Under the pieces are notes generated by a model. That model was not told the origin of the DNA and did not search any database. It saw nothing but the letters and a program-made list of their open reading frames with translations. A DNA stretch of 11,033 nt, taken from JACCUZ01 sp038246575. Its GTDB lineage: Bacteria > Actinomycetota > Actinomycetes > JACCUZ01. Made by a program: the position numbers and the translations under genes. Position 1 is the first letter of the stretch; every line of letters begins with the position of its first letter. Of this stretch, positions 6,721-11,033 are shown piece after piece. The stretch is from positions 1 to 11,033 of the forward strand of contig JBBRVU010000142.1 in NCBI GenBank assembly GCA_038246575.1. Direction: 5' to 3'.

Positions 6721-7977
6721 ATGAGTACGCCGGGCAACACGCCAGCGCCGCTGCCGGCGCCAGGGCACATGGGTGTCGACTACGAGGAGCGGGTCGACTT
6801 CGCCCGCTTGCGCGACCACCGCATCGGCCGGGCGAAGGCCGCGCTGGACAACAGCGAGTGCGGTGCCTTCCTGCTCTTCGACTTCTACAACATCCGCTAC
6901 ACCACGCAGACCTGGATCGGCGGCGCGCTCGGCGACAAGATGATCCGCTACACCCTGCTGGCCCGGGGCAAGGACCCGGTTCTGTGGGACTTCGGGTCGG
7001 CCGTCAAGCACCACAAGAAGTACTCGAAGTGGGTGCCTGAGGAGAACTACCGGGCCGGCTTCCTCGGGTTCCGCGGAGCCGTCTCGCCGACGGTCGGCCT
7101 GATGGCCGAAGCCGTCGCCGAGATCAAGTCGATGCTCGTCGAGGCCGGAGTCGCCGACCTGCCTGTCGGGGTCGACATCATCGAGCCGCCGTTCCTCTTC
7201 GAGATGCAGCGCCAGGGCCTCACGGTCGTCGACGCGCAGCAGCTCATGCTCGACGCGCGCTGCATCAAGTCGCCCGACGAGATCATGCTGCTCACCCAGG
7301 CGGCGGCGATGGTCGACGGCGTCTACCAGGACGTCTTCGAGATGCTCAAGCCCGGCGTGCGCGAGAACGAGATCGTTGCGCACGTCAACAAGCGGCTCTA
7401 CGAGATGGGCTCCGACCAGGTCGAGGCGGTCAATGCGATCGCCGGCGAGCGCTGCAACCCGCACCCGCACAACTTCACCGACCGGCTGATCCGCCCGGGC
7501 GACCAGGCGTTCTTCGACATCATCCACTCGTTCAACGGCTACCGGACCTGCTACTACCGCACCTTCTCGGTCGGCAGCGCGACGGCGAGCCAGCGCGACG
7601 CCTACACGCAGGCGCGGGAGTGGATGGACCGCGGCCTCGCCGGCATCAAGGCCGGCGTCGGCTCCGACGAGATCGCGGCGTTGCTCCCGAAGGCCGAGGA
7701 CTTCGGCTTCGGCAGCGAGATGGAGGCCTTCGGGCTTCAGTTCGCCCACGGCCTCGGTCTCGGGCTGCACGAGCGCCCGATCATCTCCCGACTCAACAGC
7801 ATGAAGGAGCCCGTGGAGCTCGAGGAGGGCATGGTGTTCGCCCTCGAGACCTACTGCCCCGCCAGCGACGGCTTCTCGGCCGCGCGCATCGAGGAGGAGG
7901 TCGTGATCACCGCCGACGGTCCCCGCGTGCTCACCCTCTTCCCGGCCCAGGACCTGATGGTGGCCAACCCGTACTGA
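6721..7977 (+). CDS. M24 family (Xaa-Pro peptidase/creatinase-like) protein with a Cys at a ligand position
   Basis: This 418-residue protein has a creatinase-like N-terminal domain (about 25-180) and a pita-bread domain (about 185-418). By motif, the metal-ligand positions are Asp266 (F-F-D-I-I), Cys277 in G-Y-R-T-C-Y-Y-R-T-F where Asp is usual, His343 (F-A-H-G-L-G-L-G-L-H), Glu376 (A-L-E-T-Y) and Glu391 (R-I-E-E-E). Four of five ligands remain, so a one-metal or altered two-metal site is possible. M24 members include aminopeptidase P, prolidase, creatinase, ectoine hydrolase and DMSP lyase DddP, so it need not be a peptidase; in this context C-N or C-S cleavage of a small molecule is likelier. 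N-P-H-P-H-N at about 246-251 adds more His near the site. It follows the dehydrogenase gene by 10 bases, in one operon, with only a weak ribosome site. It is a distant paralogue of the minus-strand M24 protein. Confidence 0.85.
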   Translation: MSTPGNTPAPLPAPGHMGVDYEERVDFARLRDHRIGRAKAALDNSECGAFLLFDFYNIRYTTQTWIGGALGDKMIRYTLLARGKDPVLWDFGSAVKHHKKYSKWVPEENYRAGFLGFRGAVSPTVGLMAEAVAEIKSMLVEAGVADLPVGVDIIEPPFLFEMQRQGLTVVDAQQLMLDARCIKSPDEIMLLTQAAAMVDGVYQDVFEMLKPGVRENEIVAHVNKRLYEMGSDQVEAVNAIAGERCNPHPHNFTDRLIRPGDQAFFDIIHSFNGYRTCYYRTFSVGSATASQRDAYTQAREWMDRGLAGIKAGVGSDEIAALLPKAEDFGFGSEMEAFGLQFAHGLGLGLHERPIISRLNSMKEPVELEEGMVFALETYCPASDGFSAARIEEEVVITADGPRVLTLFPAQDLMVANPY

Positions 7978-7978
7978 C

Positions 7979-8017
7979 CCTTGCTCTGGCGGCGCGTCGT
8001 ACGCTGCGACAGCAAGG
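7979..8017. repeat. Inverted repeat upstream of the aldehyde dehydrogenase gene
   Basis: CCTTGCT (7979-7985) is the exact reverse complement of AGCAAGG (8011-8017). Inside it GTCG (7996-7999) pairs with CGAC (8007-8010) around a 7-base loop. The loop contains TACGCT (8000-8005), the same hexamer as the -10 box of the DinB-like gene, so the structure may mark an internal promoter with an operator. There is no T-run, so it is not an ordinary terminator. Confidence 0.4.
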
Positions 8018-8043
8018 CCCGACACCGGACGTGAAGGACTGAC

Positions 8044-9495
8044 ATGACCGCAGACGTGCTGAGCAAGGTGCCGACGGACCTCTTCATCGGAGGCACCTGG
8101 CGTGCCGCGTCCGAGGGCGGGCGTTTTGACGTGACCGATCCCGCGACCGGCGACGTGATCGCGCAGGTCGCCGACGGCTCGGTCGAGGACGGTCAGGCTG
8201 CGGTCGACGCCGCCGCGGAGGCCGGTCCCGCGTGGGCCGCGACCCCGCCGCGGCAGCGGGCCGAGATCCTGCGTCGCGCGTGGGAGCTGATGACCGAGCG
8301 GGCCGACGAGATCGCGACGCTGATCTCGCTGGAGAACGGCAAGGCGCTGGTCGACGCCAAGGGTGAGACGACCTACGCGGCGGAGTTCTTCCGGTGGTAC
8401 GCCGAGGAGACCGTGCGGATGGACGGCATGGTCACCACGGCGCCGGCCGGCACCAACCGGATCATGGTCGTGCACCAGCCGGTGGGGGTCGCGGTGCTGG
8501 TGACGCCGTGGAACTTCCCGGCCGCGATGGCGACCCGCAAGATCGGCCCGGCGCTCGGCGCGGGCTGCACGGTGATCCTCAAGCCGGCGTCGGACACCCC
8601 GCTGACCGCGCTGCTGATGGCCCAGATCCTCGATGACGCCGGTGTGCCGGCCGGGGTCGTGAACGTGGTGCCGTCGCGGCGGTCCGGTGCGATCGTGGCG
8701 GGGATGGTCAACGACGACCGGGTGCGCAAGCTGTCGTTCACCGGGTCGACCGAGGTCGGGCGCACGCTGCTCAAGCTGGCCGCGGACACCGTCGTGAACA
8801 CCTCGATGGAGCTCGGCGGCAACGCGCCGTTCCTCGTGTTCGCCGACGCCGACCTGGATGCCGCGCTCGAGGGCGCGATGATCGCGAAGATGCGCAACGG
8901 TGGCGAGGCGTGCACCGCGGCCAACCGGTTCTACGTCGAGGCCTCGGTCGCCGACGAGTTCTCCCGGCGGCTGGCCGAGAAGATGGGGACGCTCGTCGTC
9001 GGGCCAGGGACGGCGGACGGCACGCAGGTCGGGCCGCTGGTCAACGACGCCGCGGTCGAGAAGTGCGACGAGCTGGTGCGCGGTGCCCTCGACGGTGGTG
9101 CCCGGGCGCTGCTCGGCGGTGCGGTGCCCGACCGCACGGGCTGCTACTACGACCCGACCGTGCTTGTCGACGTACCTGCTGATGCCCCGATCCTGCGCGA
9201 GGAGATCTTCGGGCCGGTCGCGCCGATCGTGACCTTCACCGACGAGGCTGACGCGATCCGCTGGGCCAACGACACGGAGTACGGGCTGGTGTCCTACGTC
9301 TACACCGGCGACCTGGCCCGCGGGCTGCGGGTCAGCGAGGCGCTGGACTCCGGCATGGTCGGGCTCAACCGCGGTCTTGTCTCCGACCCGGCCGCGCCCT
9401 TCGGCGGGGTCAAGCAGTCCGGCATCGGGCGCGAGGGCGGCCACGAGGGACTGCTGGACTACACCGAGTCCAAGTACATCGCCGTCTCCTGGTAG
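8044..9495 (+). CDS. gabD: Succinate-semialdehyde dehydrogenase-like NAD(P)+-dependent aldehyde dehydrogenase
   Basis: This 483-residue enzyme is full length for the aldehyde dehydrogenase superfamily. It shows P-W-N-F-P (155-159; Asn157 stabilises the intermediate), L-K-P-A-S (179-183, cofactor site), F-T-G-S-T-E-V-G-R (232-240), the general base Glu256 in M-E-L-G-G, the nucleophile Cys290 in N-G-G-E-A-C-T-A-A-N, and the C-terminal P-F-G-G-V-K-Q-S-G-I-G-R-E-G-G-H-E-G. The last block and the overall pattern fit GabD-type enzymes, which oxidise succinic semialdehyde to succinate for the TCA cycle; glutarate semialdehyde or another omega-semialdehyde is possible. In this cluster it is the likely terminal step. 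GAAGGA at 8033-8038 lies five bases before the ATG. The 66-base gap after the M24 gene holds an inverted repeat, so part of its expression may be independent. Confidence 0.88.
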   Translation: MTADVLSKVPTDLFIGGTWRAASEGGRFDVTDPATGDVIAQVADGSVEDGQAAVDAAAEAGPAWAATPPRQRAEILRRAWELMTERADEIATLISLENGKALVDAKGETTYAAEFFRWYAEETVRMDGMVTTAPAGTNRIMVVHQPVGVAVLVTPWNFPAAMATRKIGPALGAGCTVILKPASDTPLTALLMAQILDDAGVPAGVVNVVPSRRSGAIVAGMVNDDRVRKLSFTGSTEVGRTLLKLAADTVVNTSMELGGNAPFLVFADADLDAALEGAMIAKMRNGGEACTAANRFYVEASVADEFSRRLAEKMGTLVVGPGTADGTQVGPLVNDAAVEKCDELVRGALDGGARALLGGAVPDRTGCYYDPTVLVDVPADAPILREEIFGPVAPIVTFTDEADAIRWANDTEYGLVSYVYTGDLARGLRVSEALDSGMVGLNRGLVSDPAAPFGGVKQSGIGREGGHEGLLDYTESKYIAVSW

Positions 9496-9516
9496 CCACC
9501 GCAACCCGCGAGTTGG

Positions 9517-9522
9517 TAGATG
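9517..9522 (+). promoter_or_regulatory. Possible -10 box (TAGATG) for a leaderless VOC gene
   Basis: TAGATG is followed by six bases and the ATG at 9529, repeating the spacing at the GNAT and DinB-like genes. The last base is G instead of T, so the match is weak. The geometry favours the ATG at 9529 over the in-frame ATG at 9520, which lies inside this box. Confidence 0.35.
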
Positions 9523-9528
9523 TGGGGG

Positions 9529-9951
9529 ATGACCGAGACCTATCCGGTGATCCGGCAGACGGTGCTGGACGCCACCGACCCCCGCGGGCTCGCTGAGTTC
9601 TACCGGCAGCTGTTCGGGCTGTCCTACCGGCCCGGCGACGAGACGCCGCCGCCTGGCGAGCCGGACGAGCGCGGCCAGGACTGGCTCGTGCTGCGCAACC
9701 CCGGTGGCACGCCGTTCCTTGCGTTCCAGAAGGTCGACGCGCTGCAGGAGACGACGTGGCCGGACGACGCGGTCCCGCAGCAGATGCACCTCGACACGAC
9801 GGTGCCCGACGCCGCCGAGCTGGATCGCCAGCACGAGCGGGCGCTCGCGATCGGCGCGCGCCTTCGCTGTGACCGCAGCGATGACCCGGACGAGGTACTG
9901 CGGGTCTACGCCGACCCGGCAGGCCACCTGTTCTGCATCTTCGTCGCCTGA
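9529..9951 (+). CDS. VOC family protein (glyoxalase-like domain)
   Basis: This 140-residue protein has a vicinal-oxygen-chelate layout with two beta-alpha-beta-beta-beta units. The first has T-V-L-D-A-T-D-P-R-G-L-A-E-F-Y-R-Q-L-F-G-L (11-31) and the second has Q-M-H-L-D-T-T-V (85-92), ending in V-Y-A-D-P-A-G-H-L-F-C-I (126-137). It resembles the Glyoxalase_6 group common in actinomycetes, whose substrates are mostly unknown; metal-binding or resistance roles cannot be assigned. His87 and His133 are candidate ligands. The start at 9529 follows from the putative -10 box; starting at 9520 would add only three residues. It follows the aldehyde dehydrogenase by 33 bases on the same strand, so it may also be read from that operon. 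It converges with the OsmC-like gene, and the 37-base gap shows no clear terminator. Confidence 0.85.
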   Translation: MTETYPVIRQTVLDATDPRGLAEFYRQLFGLSYRPGDETPPPGEPDERGQDWLVLRNPGGTPFLAFQKVDALQETTWPDDAVPQQMHLDTTVPDAAELDRQHERALAIGARLRCDRSDDPDEVLRVYADPAGHLFCIFVA

Positions 9952-9988
9952 TCGGGTCGCCGGCGGGCCGAACCAGGCACCTTGACGC

Positions 9989-10480
9989 TCAACCGGTCGA
10001 GGAGTCGCGGACCCACTCGATCTGCAGGTCGACCTTGGCGTCGACGATCAGGTTCATCACCGGGCAGCGCGCCTCCGTCTCCTCGATCACCTCGCGCAGC
10101 CGTTCCTCCGACTCGTCGGTCGCCACGACAGCGCGGACCCGGACGGTCTGGAAGTGCGGGCGCACCGTCCGGTCGCCTTTGCGGCCGCGGATGTCGATGG
10201 TGAACGCGGCCTCGAAGTCCAGCGAGTCGTAGGCGAACCCCATCTCGGCCGCCGTGCGGTTGAACGTCACCGACTCGCAGCCGCACAGCGCACCGAGCAC
10301 CGCCTGCAGGGGAGAGGGTCCGTCGCCGGTGCCGCCATGGGCGATCGGCTCGTCGGTGACGAAGGAGCCGTGCTCGCCGGTGTCGATGACCGTCCGCATC
10401 GTCGCCTCGTTGTGCGCGGTCAACGCCTTGCGGCGGACGAAGTCGCCGGCGTCGTCCCGGTTGCGCACGGTGCTGCCCAT
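9989..10480 (-). CDS. OsmC family protein
   Basis: This 163-residue protein fits the OsmC/Ohr fold. These cytoplasmic thiol peroxidases reduce organic hydroperoxides with two cysteines; YhfA-like members have unclear roles. The first Cys motif is A-L-C-G-C-E-S-V-T-F (65-73), where Cys68 is the usual peroxidatic position and Cys66 is an extra one. The second is A-R-C-P-V-M-N-L (137-144) with Cys139. The glycine-rich G-G-T-G-D-G-P-S-P-L-Q-A-V-L-G at 49-63 leads into the helix carrying the first Cys. AGGAG (10490-10486) lies five bases before the ATG at 10480, which fixes the start although the frame is open further upstream. It is 25 bases downstream of the molybdenum hydroxylase gene, in the same operon, possibly protecting it from peroxide made during oxidation. 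Confidence 0.88.
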   Translation of the reverse strand: MGSTVRNRDDAGDFVRRKALTAHNEATMRTVIDTGEHGSFVTDEPIAHGGTGDGPSPLQAVLGALCGCESVTFNRTAAEMGFAYDSLDFEAAFTIDIRGRKGDRTVRPHFQTVRVRAVVATDESEERLREVIEETEARCPVMNLIVDAKVDLQIEWVRDSSTG

Positions 10481-10505
10481 GTCGTCTCCTCGGTCTCTTG
10501 CTCGG

Positions 10506-11033
10506 TCAGTCGCCCAGTGCCTGCAGGACGCGGTCAGGGGTGATCGGCAGGTCGCGCACCCGCACGCCGAGGGCGTCGGCGACGGCGTTGCCGATCGCGG
10601 CGGCGGTCGGGCCCTGCGACGCCTCCCCCGCGCCGACGGACGGCTGCTCCGGCCGGTCCAGCAGCTCGACCTCGACAAGAGGCGTCTCGCTGAAGCGCAG
10701 GATCGGGTAGGTCTCCCAATCGGTGCTGGTGATCCGGTAGCGGTCGAAGCGCACCTGTTCCTTGAGCGTCCACGACGTCGACTGCACCGCGCCGCCCTCG
10801 ATCTGGTTGCGCACGCCGTCGGGGTTCACGACCCGCCCGACGTCCACCGCCGCCCACAGCCGGCGCACGCGGATGTCGTGCACGGCCTCGACCTCGGCGA
10901 CGACCGCGCAGTAGGCGCCCTTGGCCTTGTACCGCGCGTAGCCGATGCCGAAGCCGGTGTCGCCGCCACGCGCCCGCTTGGTCCAGCCGCTCTGCCGCGC
11001 CACCGATTCGAGCACCGCGCGGCCGCGGTCATC
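10506..11033 (-). CDS. Molybdopterin-binding large subunit of a xanthine dehydrogenase/nicotinate dehydrogenase-type hydroxylase, C-terminal part
   Basis: The last 175 residues of a molybdenum hydroxylase large subunit are present; the N-terminus lies beyond the right edge. Visible are G-I-G-Y-A-R-Y-K and V-H-D-I-R-V-R-R-L-W-A-A-V-D-V-G-R-V-V-N-P (about 45-64), a conserved stretch of the cofactor domain, N-Q-I-E-G-G-A-V-Q-S-T-S-W-T-L-K-E, and near the C-terminus G-A-G-E-A-S-Q-G-P-T-A-A-A-I, whose Glu is the catalytic base of the family. Such enzymes hydroxylate N-heterocycles or aldehydes with water and pass electrons to a 2Fe-2S subunit. The G-E-A-S-Q-G-P form resembles the IorB/nicotinate dehydrogenase B group more than CO dehydrogenase. 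It is cotranscribed with the OsmC-like gene. The substrate is unknown. Confidence 0.85.
   Translation of the reverse strand, partial: DDRGRAVLESVARQSGWTKRARGGDTGFGIGYARYKAKGAYCAVVAEVEAVHDIRVRRLWAAVDVGRVVNPDGVRNQIEGGAVQSTSWTLKEQVRFDRYRITSTDWETYPILRFSETPLVEVELLDRPEQPSVGAGEASQGPTAAAIGNAVADALGVRVRDLPITPDRVLQALGD

Noticed and set aside
4574..9495. Assigning the cluster to nicotine degradation
   Set aside because: Only the C-C hydrolase and the semialdehyde dehydrogenase fit. Nicotine oxidases, methylaminobutyrate oxidase and a dihydroxypyridine hydroxylase are absent from the window.
6589..9927. Open frame of 1112 residues on the minus strand across the dehydrogenase, M24, aldehyde dehydrogenase and VOC genes
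   Set aside because: Its product is rich in Arg, Gly, His and Val with no recognisable domain. The plus-strand genes show clear catalytic motifs.
9952..9988. Possible bidirectional terminator between the VOC and OsmC-like genes
   Set aside because: Only short GC arms (TCGG/CCGA around GCCGGC) are visible and there is no T-run in either direction.
10481..10678. Upstream extension of the OsmC-like protein to 10678
   Set aside because: It overlaps the molybdenum hydroxylase coding region out of frame and reads Arg/Pro/Ser-rich. The ATG at 10480 has AGGAG five bases before it.

Overview
The window is very GC-rich DNA with strong third-position GC bias, leaderless-type promoters and GTG starts. 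This points to a high-GC Gram-positive actinomycete of the Nocardioides/Pseudonocardia kind; the genus cannot be fixed from this sequence. No rRNA, tRNA, CRISPR, IS element or phage gene was seen, and no stretch over 300 bases lacks a gene.

Layout. (1) Positions 1-1665 hold small accessory genes: a DinB-like gene cut by the window edge and broken by a 1-base frameshift, a GNAT acetyltransferase, and an intact DinB-like gene pointing the other way. (2) Positions 1694-9495 hold a two-armed catabolic cluster around a divergent promoter region at about 4490-4574. The minus arm encodes a creatinase-like M24 protein followed, with a 4-base overlap, by a COG1233-type FAD oxidoreductase. The plus arm encodes an alpha/beta hydrolase resembling 2,6-dihydroxypseudooxynicotine hydrolase, then a beta-hydroxyacid dehydrogenase, a second M24 protein and a succinate-semialdehyde-dehydrogenase-like enzyme. 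(3) A small VOC/glyoxalase-like gene follows on the plus strand. (4) From the right edge, a molybdenum hydroxylase large subunit (C-terminal part only) and an OsmC-like protein form a minus-strand operon.

Main observation. The alpha/beta hydrolase gene and the beta-hydroxyacid dehydrogenase gene are each preceded by a perfect TTGACA -35 box with a 17-base spacer. Each promoter carries near the predicted transcription start a nearly identical imperfect palindrome (consensus GCAmTCGwTTGCAA, with the central CG typical of LacI-family operators). The two sites match at 12 of 15 bases. The upstream site also lies between the divergent arms, so one repressor could control all six catabolic genes. 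No regulator gene is in the window.

Working model (inference). The FAD enzyme and the two M24 proteins prepare or open a substrate, the alpha/beta hydrolase cleaves a C-C bond next to a carbonyl, and the dehydrogenase plus aldehyde dehydrogenase take a short hydroxy-acid or semialdehyde fragment to a dicarboxylate such as succinate. The logic resembles nicotine side-chain degradation. The nearby molybdenum hydroxylase hints at an N-heterocyclic substrate, but the real substrate is unknown. The M24 proteins are notable because one has lost four of the five canonical metal ligands and the other has Cys in place of one ligand Asp.
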